A stretch of 64,000 nt of DNA, from contig CAUDNY010000002.1 of NCBI GenBank assembly GCA_958450865.1, positions 283,524 to 347,523 of the forward strand, given 5' to 3'. The notes under the pieces were generated by a model. The model was given only the letters and a program-made list of their open reading frames with translations. It was not told where the DNA came from and did no database searches. The DNA is from an uncultured Collinsella sp. GTDB taxonomy: Bacteria > Actinomycetota > Coriobacteriia > Coriobacteriales > Coriobacteriaceae. Below, one piece after another: positions 1 to 7,785 of this stretch. The translations under genes and the position numbers were made by a program. How positions within the stretch are numbered: the first letter of the stretch is position 1; every line of letters starts with the position of its first letter.

Positions 1-298
1 AAGTACGTAAACGGGCACTTTTGCGAGTAGGCAAAGCGTAGGTCGACTTGATGAGCGGGCAGAGGTTTGCCGGCAGCACCTTCTCGGCCTCGGGAATCAC
101 CTCATCGGACGTACCGCACAGAGCGACACTCGCAGCCCCCGCGGCATCGATAATCTCGAGCGGCGTGTAGCTGCACAGAAAACCGACCAGGCGATTACCC
201 GCCTGCTTATAATCCTTGACGCGAATAAACGCCGCCTTGCGCTGCTCGTTGAACTCCTCAAACGTGGACGGCAACGGCTGCTCAATATTTTCCGACAT
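1..298 (-). CDS. 2-hydroxyacyl-CoA dehydratase family protein, partial
   Basis: Only the N-terminal 99 codons are present; the gene runs off the left edge. The translation begins MSENIEQPLPSTFEEF and contains a stretch (LVGFLCSYTPLEIIDAAGA) followed by an NLCPLIKS-type segment. Both resemble the N-terminal part of the complete paralogue at 449-1732, including the cysteine before PLIKS that ligates an iron-sulfur cluster in the family. Such proteins are HgdB-type subunits or double-cubane cluster proteins that use ATP-driven low-potential electrons in anaerobes. The next gene upstream is the paralogue, on the same strand, separated by a large hairpin. The substrate cannot be inferred. Confidence 0.75.
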   Translation of the reverse strand, partial: MSENIEQPLPSTFEEFNEQRKAAFIRVKDYKQAGNRLVGFLCSYTPLEIIDAAGAASVALCGTSDEVIPEAEKVLPANLCPLIKSTYALPTRKSARLRT

Positions 299-331
299 AT
301 AACTCCTAAACCTTTCAACCAACCAAGGAAA

Positions 332-433
332 CGGCTTTCCCAGGTGCCCGAGGTTGCCGTAAAAGAGGAGCGCCGCGTACTTTGGTACACAAGCGACGGT
401 TTGAACGGCAAGATCGGGTGCCCGGGAAAGCCG
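332..433. repeat. Long imperfect hairpin between two dehydratase-family genes
   Basis: The left arm (332-360) and right arm (404-433) are complementary over most of about 29 bases. Paired blocks are CGGCTTTCCC/GGGAAAGCCG, GCCCGA/TCGGGT and TTGCCGT/AACGGCAA, with small bulges. It lies between the stop of the gene at 449-1732 and the start of the next gene downstream at 298. There is no T-run, so it may be an mRNA-processing or stability structure rather than a terminator. Confidence 0.6.
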
Positions 434-448
434 CCGGGGCGGATAGTC

Positions 449-1732
449 CTAAATGGTCTCCAAGAAAGCTTCGATCCTGGTTTGTAACTGACCTGCATCC
501 TCGCCAGCGTAGTCGGTCGTGATGTGCATAAACGGAATGCCGACCTCCTCGGCGGCCTTCTCCACGGCAAACGACTCCATCTCGTAGAGCGTGCAGAACT
601 GCAGGGCCACGTCGACGATGCCGTCTACATGCAGGTCCTTGGCCATCTGAACGATGTCCTTCATACGCTGGTCGTTGGGCGTAAAGACGGCGCAGTTGAT
701 CTTAAAGTAGCGCTCGGCGATGGCGTCGAGCATCTCGTCGACCGTCTCGCCGGACTCGTCGACCAGGTCCTTGTAGTAGCGCGAGCCCGTGCAGGACTCC
801 TCGCCGACCACAACGCCGCCGGCCTTCTCGATGAGGTTGAACAGTTTCCAGTTGGGCACGGCCATGGGCGTACCGGTGTACAGGATGCGCTTGGTCCCCT
901 TGGGCGTCACGCCCTCGCCGGCCTCGACACGCTGCTCGCACTCAGCCGCCATATCGTTGATGGCTCCGGTCAGACGCGGCGTGTCGTCCATAAAGGCGGC
1001 CTGAACGGTCAGCAGGCTGTCGAGACCGCTGATGGGCGCCGGGTCGGCAGCGCGCGTGGCTGCGAGGCGCTGCAGGGCGCGACGCTTCTCATTGACGGCG
1101 TGGATGGCGGCCTTCAGACGCTCGGGCGTAATCTTGACGCCACACTCTTCCTCGATCTTGTCGGCGAGCTTCTTGACCTCGGCCTTCCAGGTCACGAGCG
1201 TCGACTCGTCGTGCACGTTGGGAATATCCATGACGTACATGTTCTTTTGCGTGGCAAAGAACTCGTAGGCCTTCTTCTTGCCATCGCAGGTGTTCTCGCC
1301 CACCACCAAGTCACTCGACTCAATGTAGGGGCAGACCTCGCCCAGCTTAAAGCCGGCAAAGCTCTTGATAAGCGGACAGGTGTTGCGCGGCAGGTGCTCC
1401 TCGACCTTATCGGTTGCCCAATCGGCACCCGAGCACAGGCCCACGGGAATACCGTCACAGGCAAGTACGATCTCCTCGGGCACGTACACACAGAACGAAC
1501 CGACGATCTTGGTGGCCTCGCCGGCCTCCTTCTTGTCGAGCATCTCCTTAATACGGCCGCTGTGGATGTTGGTGGCGACAAAATCCAGGTAGGACGTGGA
1601 CTTGGGGCGATTGTTCTGCGTCAGGAACATATCGCCGTACATCTGGCCCACGGCGCCCAGCAGCATGTCGTGGTCGGCAAGATTCATGCCGAGGCTCTCC
1701 CACATCGGATGGAAATCAAATTCTTCAGCCAT
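449..1732 (-). CDS. 2-hydroxyacyl-CoA dehydratase family (double-cubane cluster-type) protein
   Basis: A 427-residue protein of the HgdB/2-hydroxyglutaryl-CoA dehydratase D-component superfamily. Conserved cysteines sit in NTCPLIKS (about residue 117), GENTCDGKKK (about 149), GEESCTGSRYY (about 315) and ALQFCTLYEMESF (about 384), the pattern of cluster-binding cysteines in this superfamily. Members either dehydrate 2-hydroxyacyl-CoA or, as double-cubane proteins, catalyse other low-potential reductions, and need an HgdC-like ATPase activator. No activator gene is visible here. The start is supported by GAGAGGGGAACC before ATG. The gene follows a leader of about 330 nt with its own promoter, operator-like palindrome, small reading frame and hairpin. 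The substrate is unknown. Confidence 0.8.
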   Translation of the reverse strand: MAEEFDFHPMWESLGMNLADHDMLLGAVGQMYGDMFLTQNNRPKSTSYLDFVATNIHSGRIKEMLDKKEAGEATKIVGSFCVYVPEEIVLACDGIPVGLCSGADWATDKVEEHLPRNTCPLIKSFAGFKLGEVCPYIESSDLVVGENTCDGKKKAYEFFATQKNMYVMDIPNVHDESTLVTWKAEVKKLADKIEEECGVKITPERLKAAIHAVNEKRRALQRLAATRAADPAPISGLDSLLTVQAAFMDDTPRLTGAINDMAAECEQRVEAGEGVTPKGTKRILYTGTPMAVPNWKLFNLIEKAGGVVVGEESCTGSRYYKDLVDESGETVDEMLDAIAERYFKINCAVFTPNDQRMKDIVQMAKDLHVDGIVDVALQFCTLYEMESFAVEKAAEEVGIPFMHITTDYAGEDAGQLQTRIEAFLETI

Positions 1733-1870
1733 GACGGTTCCCCTCTCGAACCAAAAATGAATAGCTACGGTATTGCTGCACGGTGGGTGGCGAAAACCCG
1801 ACCGCGCCTAAACCCGGAATTTTGGGGAACCTGCTTTGCAGCTGATTATTTAGTTGTGCGTCGTCTCTCC

Positions 1871-1906
1871 CGGAGCCGTGAACATACCTGCTCATATGCG
1901 GCTCCG
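1871..1906 (-). other. Leader stem-loop overlapping the end of a small reading frame
   Basis: CGGAGCCG (1871-1878) and CGGCTCCG (1899-1906) form a perfect 8-bp stem with a 20-nt loop. On the minus strand the upstream arm lies in the last sense codons of the small reading frame 1892-1960 and the stop codon lies in the loop. A ribosome there would occlude the stem. This arrangement suits translation-dependent leader control, but that role is inferred. Confidence 0.45.
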
Positions 1907-1960
1907 AGCCATATATAGGGCACGCGCGGCAACGCGGCGAATGTATGTCGTCTGCGGCAT
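1892..1960 (-). CDS. Small 22-codon leader reading frame, candidate leader peptide
   Basis: ATG at 1960 is preceded by AAAGGAGGGTGCGCAC, one of the strongest ribosome binding sites in the window. The encoded peptide is MPQTTYIRRVAARALYMARSRI, quoted here in two parts: MPQTTYIRRVA then ARALYMARSRI. It has five Arg among 22 residues. It lies in the long leader of the dehydratase-family gene at 449-1732 and ends inside the hairpin 1871-1906. It resembles no known protein. It could be a regulatory leader peptide, a small protein, or chance. Confidence 0.45.
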   Translation of the reverse strand: MPQTTYIRRVAARALYMARSRI

Positions 1961-2068
1961 GTGCGCACCCTCCTTTACAAGTTAAGGTCAACTATATCAA
2001 CGGTCATCGTCCAGACGAACACCGTAGACATTCGTACGACAGCGTCGTGTACCGTCGTTTAATAAAGA

Positions 2069-2096
2069 ATTATCTTAATTGATAAGAGTTTGTCAT
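2069..2096 (-). promoter_or_regulatory. Promoter with overlapping palindromic operator for the dehydratase-family gene
   Basis: On the minus strand ATGACA (2091-2096) and GATAAT (2069-2074) are spaced by 16 bases; each matches the sigma-70 consensus in five of six positions. TTATC-N6-GATAA (2070-2085), an exact inverted repeat, covers the -10 element and spacer. This suggests a repressor or redox regulator site. Transcription would start near 2062, giving a leader of about 330 nt. Confidence 0.55.
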
Positions 2097-2117
2097 CCCT
2101 GATTCGGCGCGCGGCAA

Positions 2118-2140
2118 GATAAAGCCGACGAGGCTTATAT
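2118..2140 (-). terminator. Weak candidate terminator after modC
   Basis: On the minus strand ATAAGCC-TCGTC-GGCTTTAT forms a short hairpin about 20 bases beyond the modC stop. The stem is only five to seven pairs and the T-rich tail is poor, so this is tentative. Confidence 0.35.
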
Positions 2141-2161
2141 CCCCGACGGCATTACCCGGCG

Positions 2162-3232
2162 CTATCGACAAACCAAATGGATCCTGCTGGCATCAAAATG
2201 CATGCGCAGCGTCTCGCCTGCTTGCGGCAGCTCATCGACAGGCACACCCACTTTGTTGACCTTCCACTGCAGACGCGTGGGCGCATCGGCCCGCGGCGCA
2301 TCCAACAGCACCAGGCGCTCAAAACGCGAATCGCTCACGCGCGCTACGTGCAAATCATAGCTGTTGCGACCCCGCTCCGCGCGATTGTCAACATGGAAGT
2401 AGCTTGCGCGAATGCCCAGGTACGCCACATTATCGGGAACCTCGCGACCCACGTTAAAGGTCATGCCCCAGTCGAGGGCCTCGACCTCCTGGGGCCCAAT
2501 CTTGTGCGCGCGGCTTGTATTCTTGCACCCCGTCAGGCGCAGCGCCGCCAGCGTCTGCGGACGACGGACCACGTCCTCGATGGAGCCGATCTCCTCAACA
2601 TGCCCGTCGTGCATCACGCAGATGCGCTGGCAGAGGCGGCACGCTTCATCGATGTCGTGGCTCACATAGATCACGGTGCGGTTGCACACGTCGAACAGGT
2701 CGAGCATGTTCTGCTCGAGCGCGCTCTTAAGATAGGAGTCGAGCGCGCTCATGGGCTCGTCGAACATAAAAATGCCCGGATGCGCCGCCACCATGCGGGC
2801 AAGCGCCACGCGTTGCTGCTGACCGCCCGAGAGTCGCACGGGGTAGCGGTCGGCAAAATCGGCCAGACCGAAAATGCCCAGATAGCGCTCGGCCAGCCTT
2901 TTGCGCGCGGCGGCGTCACCCGCGTCCTTTACACCGGCGCATACGTTATCGGCCACCGTCATGTTGGGAAACAGCTGATAGTTTTGGAACAACAGGGCGC
3001 ATTTTCGCTCCTGAGGCGACAGGTTGATGCCCGCCGCCGAGTCAAAAAAGGTCACGCCGTTGACGACGATCTTGCCCTCGTCAGGCGTCTCCACGCCGGC
3101 AATGCAGCGCAAGGTGCAGCTCTTGCCACATCCGGAGGCACCGAGCAGGGCCACGCGCTCCTCGCCGGCTTCGAGTTGGATGTCGAGAGTGAACCCCGGA
3201 TAGCGCTTTTTGATATTCAGAACAAGCGACAT
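2162..3232 (-). CDS. modC: Molybdate ABC transporter ATP-binding protein ModC
   Basis: A 356-residue ABC ATPase. It shows Walker A GASGCGKS (about 31-38), the Q-loop region LLFQNYQLFPNM, the ABC signature LSGGQQQR (about 134), Walker B MFDEPMSALD and the switch histidine in VIYVSHD. The C-terminal 120 residues match a substrate-binding or TOBE-like regulatory tail, as in ModC/PotA-type subunits. It is the last gene of modA-modB-modC, starting four bases after the modB stop with GGAGG upstream. It energises molybdate (or tungstate) import at the cytoplasmic membrane. Confidence 0.85.
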   Translation of the reverse strand: MSLVLNIKKRYPGFTLDIQLEAGEERVALLGASGCGKSCTLRCIAGVETPDEGKIVVNGVTFFDSAAGINLSPQERKCALLFQNYQLFPNMTVADNVCAGVKDAGDAAARKRLAERYLGIFGLADFADRYPVRLSGGQQQRVALARMVAAHPGIFMFDEPMSALDSYLKSALEQNMLDLFDVCNRTVIYVSHDIDEACRLCQRICVMHDGHVEEIGSIEDVVRRPQTLAALRLTGCKNTSRAHKIGPQEVEALDWGMTFNVGREVPDNVAYLGIRASYFHVDNRAERGRNSYDLHVARVSDSRFERLVLLDAPRADAPTRLQWKVNKVGVPVDELPQAGETLRMHFDASRIHLVCR

Positions 3233-3235
3233 GGC

Positions 3236-4678
3236 CTATCGACCTCCCTTCGAGACGGCGTCATCGCGCATGAGCTCGGCCAGCGCCTCGCGATCGATAC
3301 GCAGGGCATCGCCGCCGACTGGGTCGAGCGAATCGCCCTGTCCGGCGAGATCTTTGGCCTGCTTGCGCTCCGCGCGGGAAAGGCCCCGCTCGCGGTACTT
3401 TTGCGAGTGTGCCGTGTACATGTTGATAAACAGGATGACCAAGAAGCTAAAGGCGATCACGACGACAACCCAAAAGAGCGCCACCGACGTGTTGCCGCCC
3501 ATCCACTCAAAGTAGATGGCGATGGGGATGGTCTGGGTAATGCCGGCGTAGTTGCCCGCAAAGAACAGGGTGCAGCCAAACTCGCCCATGGCACGCGCGA
3601 AGGCGAGCACCGTGCCGGCGGCAATCGAGGGCCAGCCAAGCGGCATCATAAGCTTGGTAAAGATGCGACGCTCGGACCAGCCAAGCGTGCGCGCCGCATC
3701 GAGCATCTGCGTGTCGAGGCTCTCGAAGGCTCCGAGCGCCGTGCGGTAGACCAGCGGAAACGACACAACGACGGCCGAAATGACCGCCGCGGGCCAAGTA
3801 AAGACGATCGAGATGCCGTGCGCGATGAGCCACTGGCCCACCCCGGTCGAGCGGCCAAACAGCATAAGCAGCAAAAAGCCGCAGACCGTGGGCGGCAGCA
3901 CCATAGGAATCGTAAAGACCGAATCGAGCAGGCCCTTGATGCGACTCGAGGTACCCATAGTCTTCCACGCGGCGAACAGGCCCAGCGCGAAGGAGATCAG
4001 CAGGGCAAGGCCGCCCGTTTTGATGGACACCCAAAACGGGCGATAGTCGATGTCGCCCAAAAAGGAGGCCAGAAAGGTCAAGGGCCCCTGCTCATCCCGC
4101 AACACGACAGACGATGCTTCAACCATTTGAGCGCTATCAAGCCAACGCGCGCCGCCCTTGGCATCACCCGAGGCTGATGCAATCACCACATAGCGGTCCC
4201 CATCCGCACCGCGCTCGTCAAAGCCATAGGTATACCCGCCAGCATCAAACGTTGTTTCCGCCGTGACATACCAAGGAAGATCCACGTCCCCTAGCTGCGC
4301 ACCTCCCATGCAGTTTGCGCTGTCGAGCTTACAGACGAGGGCCTTGAGACCCGATACGCACTCGATATCCTGCGGATCCAATCCATACTTCTCGACCGCC
4401 TTGGGCGATATCCACACCACAACGCGATCGGCAGCGGGCACCACTACAAGGTCCACGTCCTCGTCAACGGGAAACCGGTAGCCCTCAGGCTGGCCCTCCA
4501 TGTCACGAGCGGTCCCCTTGGCCAACCGCTCAAAACCCTCGATCCCATAGGAAAGCCCATGAGCGGTCGCAGCAACCTGGGCCCCGTCCTCAGCGTTCCC
4601 AGCAAACGCAAATCCCGGCACCCAGCAAAGCGCGAAGGTCAAAGCACAGGCGACAAGCATGCGGAATCTATTTAGCAC
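3236..4678 (-). CDS. modB: ModB-type permease with an extra N-terminal extracytoplasmic domain
   Basis: The C-terminal 230 residues form a typical ModB permease, with the EAA-like segment about residues 325-350 of the protein (TLGWSERRIFTKLMMP, with GWPSIAAGTVLAFARAMGEFG following). Unusually, the protein begins with a signal-type segment (LVACALTFALCWVPGFAFA) followed by about 185 residues with no membrane segment before the first transport helix. Normal ModB is about 225 residues; this one is about 480. I chose GTG at 4678 because GGAG lies six bases upstream. A longer frame from GTG 4747 would overlap the modA stop by one base but lacks a good ribosome site. The extra domain might sense or present substrate; its role is unknown. 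Confidence 0.8.
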   Translation of the reverse strand: MLNRFRMLVACALTFALCWVPGFAFAGNAEDGAQVAATAHGLSYGIEGFERLAKGTARDMEGQPEGYRFPVDEDVDLVVVPAADRVVVWISPKAVEKYGLDPQDIECVSGLKALVCKLDSANCMGGAQLGDVDLPWYVTAETTFDAGGYTYGFDERGADGDRYVVIASASGDAKGGARWLDSAQMVEASSVVLRDEQGPLTFLASFLGDIDYRPFWVSIKTGGLALLISFALGLFAAWKTMGTSSRIKGLLDSVFTIPMVLPPTVCGFLLLMLFGRSTGVGQWLIAHGISIVFTWPAAVISAVVVSFPLVYRTALGAFESLDTQMLDAARTLGWSERRIFTKLMMPLGWPSIAAGTVLAFARAMGEFGCTLFFAGNYAGITQTIPIAIYFEWMGGNTSVALFWVVVVIAFSFLVILFINMYTAHSQKYRERGLSRAERKQAKDLAGQGDSLDPVGGDALRIDREALAELMRDDAVSKGGR

Positions 4679-4746
4679 GAAAAGCTCCAAGCGAATACAA
4701 GGACGGAGTGAAACACAAAACGATGGAATTATCGCGCCAAGCCGCA

Positions 4747-5625
4747 CTACGCGGAAAGCTCAAAGCCGTACTTGGCCCAAATCTTCTGAGCCTTCTTGTT
4801 GGACAGGCAGAAGTCGATGAACGCCTTGGCTTCGTCGGCGTGCTCGGAGCCCTCGGCAACGGCACCCGGGTACACGATGGGCTTGTGCGAATCCTCGGGG
4901 CACACGAAGGCCTCCTCGATGCCGTCGTAGCGGAAGATATCGGAGCTGTAGACAAAACCGGCTACGCAGTCGCCCGTAGAGACGTAAGACGCAGCGGTGC
5001 CGACCTTATCGGCCAGAGCGACCTTGTCGGCGATCTCGGGGGCATACTCGCCGTCGTCGCCCTCGGTACCGGTATAGAGCCCCACGGAAGTCAGCGCCTG
5101 GTTGGCGTACTTGCCGGCGGGGACGGTCTTGGCGTCGCCAATGGCAATCTTGCCTTCCAGGTTCGCAACGTCGGCAATGGCCTCGATCTTGGTGTCGGAG
5201 CCCTCGGCGCGAATAATCACGAGGTCGTTGACGAACATGTCCTCGCGCGTATCGGCGTCGACGAGCTCGGCGGCTTCGGCGTCGTCCATGGTGCCCTTGG
5301 AGGCTGTGATGAGCACGTCGGCGGCGGCACCGGCGCGCATCTGCTCGACAAGGTCGCCAGACGCCTTAAACTGCGTGTCTGCAAACGTGGTGCCGGTCTG
5401 CTCTGTGTAGAGCTCCTGAACCTCGGGCAGAGCCTTCTCGAGCGAGTTGGCGGCAAAGACCTGCAGCTCGACAGCCTTCTTGGAAGATGCCTTAGCAGAA
5501 CCGACATCGGATCCGGCCGGCTCGGACGTCTTGCCGCCCGAGCAGCCGGCAAGACCAAGGCTGGCAGCGGCGACAGCAGAAAGCGAGACGAATCCGCGGC
5601 GAGAAACCATATCGAACATATTCAA
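4747..5625 (-). CDS. modA: Molybdate ABC transporter substrate-binding lipoprotein ModA
   Basis: A 292-residue periplasmic-type binding protein with a lipoprotein signal: an SRR motif, a hydrophobic stretch and the lipobox LAGC (Cys about residue 28). The mature part shows the ModA fold pattern, with VFAANSLEKALPEVQELY near the start, FKASGDLVEQMRAGAAADV, and the conserved late segment YPGAVAEGSEH. It captures molybdate or tungstate outside the membrane and hands it to ModBC. AAAGGG lies before ATG 5625. Upstream are two 4-bp-spaced palindromes that overlap likely promoter elements. modB begins at its stop codon. Confidence 0.88.
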   Translation of the reverse strand: MNMFDMVSRRGFVSLSAVAAASLGLAGCSGGKTSEPAGSDVGSAKASSKKAVELQVFAANSLEKALPEVQELYTEQTGTTFADTQFKASGDLVEQMRAGAAADVLITASKGTMDDAEAAELVDADTREDMFVNDLVIIRAEGSDTKIEAIADVANLEGKIAIGDAKTVPAGKYANQALTSVGLYTGTEGDDGEYAPEIADKVALADKVGTAASYVSTGDCVAGFVYSSDIFRYDGIEEAFVCPEDSHKPIVYPGAVAEGSEHADEAKAFIDFCLSNKKAQKIWAKYGFELSA

Positions 5626-5663
5626 CCCTTTCGGACCTTGTGCCCGGGTACCCCACCGCGGGC

Positions 5664-5732
5664 TATAATCTGCAATCAGATTATACTTTCGCGCGAATAA
5701 TGATAGTGAGAAATTATTCTCGTCAGAGAATA
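5664..5732 (-). promoter_or_regulatory. Two inverted-repeat operators in the modA promoter region
   Basis: TATAATCTG-CAAT-CAGATTATA (5664-5685) has perfect 9-bp arms. TATTCTC-GTCA-GAGAATA (5715-5732) has perfect 7-bp arms. Both have a 4-bp centre and their centres lie 49 bp apart. The first contains TATAAT on the minus strand and would cover a modA -10 box. The pattern suits a dimeric repressor such as a ModE-like or other metal-responsive regulator; the identity is inferred only. No regulator gene is adjacent. Confidence 0.55.
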
Positions 5733-5773
5733 TAGTTTCGAGTTAGCGTACACCTCGGTGTCGCTTCGGTGGA

Positions 5774-5809
5774 AAACAAAAGCGGAGCAGCCGTTCAGGT
5801 CGCCCCGCC
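5774..5809 (-). terminator. Intrinsic terminator after moaB
   Basis: On the minus strand GCGGGGC and GCTCCGC pair around a loop and are followed by TTTTGTTTT. It lies 14 bases beyond the moaB stop, ending the moeA-moaB transcript. Confidence 0.7.
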
Positions 5810-5822
5810 GCAGGTAAACCGC

Positions 5823-6302
5823 TTAGTTGGTATGTCCGCCGCCCGCTGTCATCTGAGCCGCATGCTCCAGCTGGTCCGCTATGGCCTCCCAGCTTTCGCG
5901 AGCGGCCTTTGTAGAACCGGGAAAGTTTACGACAAGTGTATGACCTCGTTGCATGCAAATAGCGCGCGAGAGCATGGCGCGGCGCGTCTTGGTCATCGAG
6001 TACGCGCGAATCGCCTCTGCAATACCCGGCACATCGCGGTCGCAGACGGCACGCGTCGCCTCGGGCGTCACATCGCGCATCGAAAGCCCCGTGCCGCCGC
6101 AGGTGAGCACGACATTGGCGTGGCACTCATCGGCGGCTTCCACAATGGCATCACCAATCTCGCTGACGTCGTCGCGCACGACCACATGTGATGCGACCGT
6201 CCAGCCCTGCGCCGCGATAAGCTCCTTGAGCGTAGCTCCGGCCTCGTCCTGGGCAAGATCACGCGTATCCGAGCACGTCACAATCGATATCTTCAGCTCC
6301 AC
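5823..6302 (-). CDS. moaB: Molybdopterin adenylyltransferase-type protein MogA/MoaB
   Basis: A 159-residue protein of the MoaB/Mog family, which adenylylates molybdopterin so that MoeA can insert molybdenum. It begins VELKISIVTCSD, with the conserved GGTGLSMRDVTPEA (about 72-86) and the late NFPGSTKAA loop. GTG at 6302 is chosen because GGAGG lies six to seven bases upstream. An in-frame extension to 6362 would run into moeA coding sequence. It follows moeA by ten bases, so the two are cotranscribed and functionally linked with modABC downstream. Confidence 0.88.
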   Translation of the reverse strand: MELKISIVTCSDTRDLAQDEAGATLKELIAAQGWTVASHVVVRDDVSEIGDAIVEAADECHANVVLTCGGTGLSMRDVTPEATRAVCDRDVPGIAEAIRAYSMTKTRRAMLSRAICMQRGHTLVVNFPGSTKAARESWEAIADQLEHAAQMTAGGGHTN

Positions 6303-6312
6303 AGCATTCCTC

Positions 6313-7575
6313 CTACAACACGGCGCCCTCGGGCAGGTCGACGCGAACAACGTCCACGACATCTCCTGCCTTGAGCTCGCACGGTCCTTCGTCGATACGC
6401 AGCAGGCAGTTGGCCCGCTGCATCGTGCCGAGCAGCGCCGAATTCTGCGTCTTGGCCTCAGTCACCAACAGCTCACCAGTCTCGGGGTCGCGCAAAACCG
6501 TGGCGCGATCGAAGAAGCGTCGGTCCTGGCGCTTTTTCACACCGTGGGTAAGAGCCGCTCGTTGCGCGGGACGCGCCCCCTCGGCAAAACCACGCATCTT
6601 GCGAATCGCCGGGCGGGCGAGCATCTCAAAGCCCACATACGCCGCCGCGGGATTGCCCGAAAGCCCCAGATACGGCTTACCCCCGAGCAAGCCAAACGTG
6701 ATGGCCTTGCCCGGACGCATCGAAATGCGATCGAACAGCACCTCGCCCTCGCGCTGGACCAGCGCCGTCACGTAGTCGTAATCGCCCGCCGAGGCGCCAC
6801 CGCTCGTAATGACAAAATCGCACTCCCGCACAGCGCGATGCACCAGCTCGGCAATCGCCTGCCCATCATCGGGCGCAATGCCGTAGAACACGGGCTCGGC
6901 TCCCGCATCGAGTGCTTCGGCCATCAACGCCGACGAATTGGAGTCGCGAATCTGCCCGCGCGCCGGCACGTTCCTCGGTGCGACCAGTTCCGTCCCCAGG
7001 GAGATAATGCCCACACGTGGGGCAGCGTGCACCTTCACGCTCGCGTATCCGGCGCTTGCCAGCAGGCCCGCGCCCGCCGGAGCCACAACCTCGCCAGCGC
7101 GCATCACGACGTCGCCGGCATGGGCCTCCTCGGCGGCAGAGCGAACGTTCTCCCCTACCTTGGCCGGCGCCGAGAAGCGAACGTGCGAGCCCTCGTTGCC
7201 GTCGCCATCAAGCACGTCGACGATCTCGTACTTCACCACGGCATCGGCACCTTCGGGTACCGGCGCGCCCGTCATGATGCGGACTGTCTCGCCCGTGCCG
7301 ATTGTGCCCTCAAACACATGGCCCGCGGCCTCGTGTCCGATAACGTCGAGCGTCACCGGCGCCTCGCCAGATGCCTGCGCCAAGTCCGCCGCGCGCACGG
7401 CATACCCGTCCATGGCGCTGTTAGCAAATGGCGAAATGTCGATATCGGCCACCGCGTCCTCGGCCAAAGGAAGACCGGCGGCCTGCCACACGGGAATCTC
7501 GACGAGATCGGTCGGAGCAACGTGCGACAGAACAATCGACTGCGCGTCCTCCAGCGGAATGAGTTTCTCTGCCAT
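6313..7575 (-). CDS. moeA: Molybdopterin molybdenumtransferase MoeA
   Basis: A 420-residue MoeA that inserts molybdenum into adenylylated molybdopterin. Hallmarks are the early SPFANSAMDGYAV segment, VRIMTGAPVPEGADAVV, the RDSNSSAL stretch, SGGASAGDYDYV and LSGNPAAAYVGFE. The C-terminal domain IV is present. ATG 7575 has GAGG five bases upstream; the longer GTG 7581 option lacks this spacing. It is the first gene of moeA-moaB and reads away from clc. No molybdoenzyme is encoded in the window, so the client is elsewhere. Confidence 0.9.
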   Translation of the reverse strand: MAEKLIPLEDAQSIVLSHVAPTDLVEIPVWQAAGLPLAEDAVADIDISPFANSAMDGYAVRAADLAQASGEAPVTLDVIGHEAAGHVFEGTIGTGETVRIMTGAPVPEGADAVVKYEIVDVLDGDGNEGSHVRFSAPAKVGENVRSAAEEAHAGDVVMRAGEVVAPAGAGLLASAGYASVKVHAAPRVGIISLGTELVAPRNVPARGQIRDSNSSALMAEALDAGAEPVFYGIAPDDGQAIAELVHRAVRECDFVITSGGASAGDYDYVTALVQREGEVLFDRISMRPGKAITFGLLGGKPYLGLSGNPAAAYVGFEMLARPAIRKMRGFAEGARPAQRAALTHGVKKRQDRRFFDRATVLRDPETGELLVTEAKTQNSALLGTMQRANCLLRIDEGPCELKAGDVVDVVRVDLPEGAVL

Positions 7576-7750
7576 GTGCACCTCTTAATGCTACGGCGTA
7601 CAACAGTGGCGCCGGTTCTTTATGCTTGTCTCAGTATAATCCCCCGACGCACGACCGCGACTCGGCCTGTACCCGCAAATACACCTGTCGGTTGCAGGCC
7701 GCGAAACAGAATAGAAACCAACCCACCGGCTCGTCGCGTTTACCGCGTTT

Positions 7751-7756
7751 TATAAT
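7751..7756 (+). promoter_or_regulatory. Candidate -10 element of the CLC gene
   Basis: TATAAT lies 30 bases before the start codon at 7786, with AGAGG between them. No convincing -35 box is visible. Confidence 0.4.
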
Positions 7757-7785
7757 GCTTGCGTTGCAACCTAAAAGAGGAACGT

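Noticed and set aside
7616..7785. Fluoride riboswitch sought upstream of the CLC gene
   Set aside because: The conserved crcB-motif loop sequences are absent.
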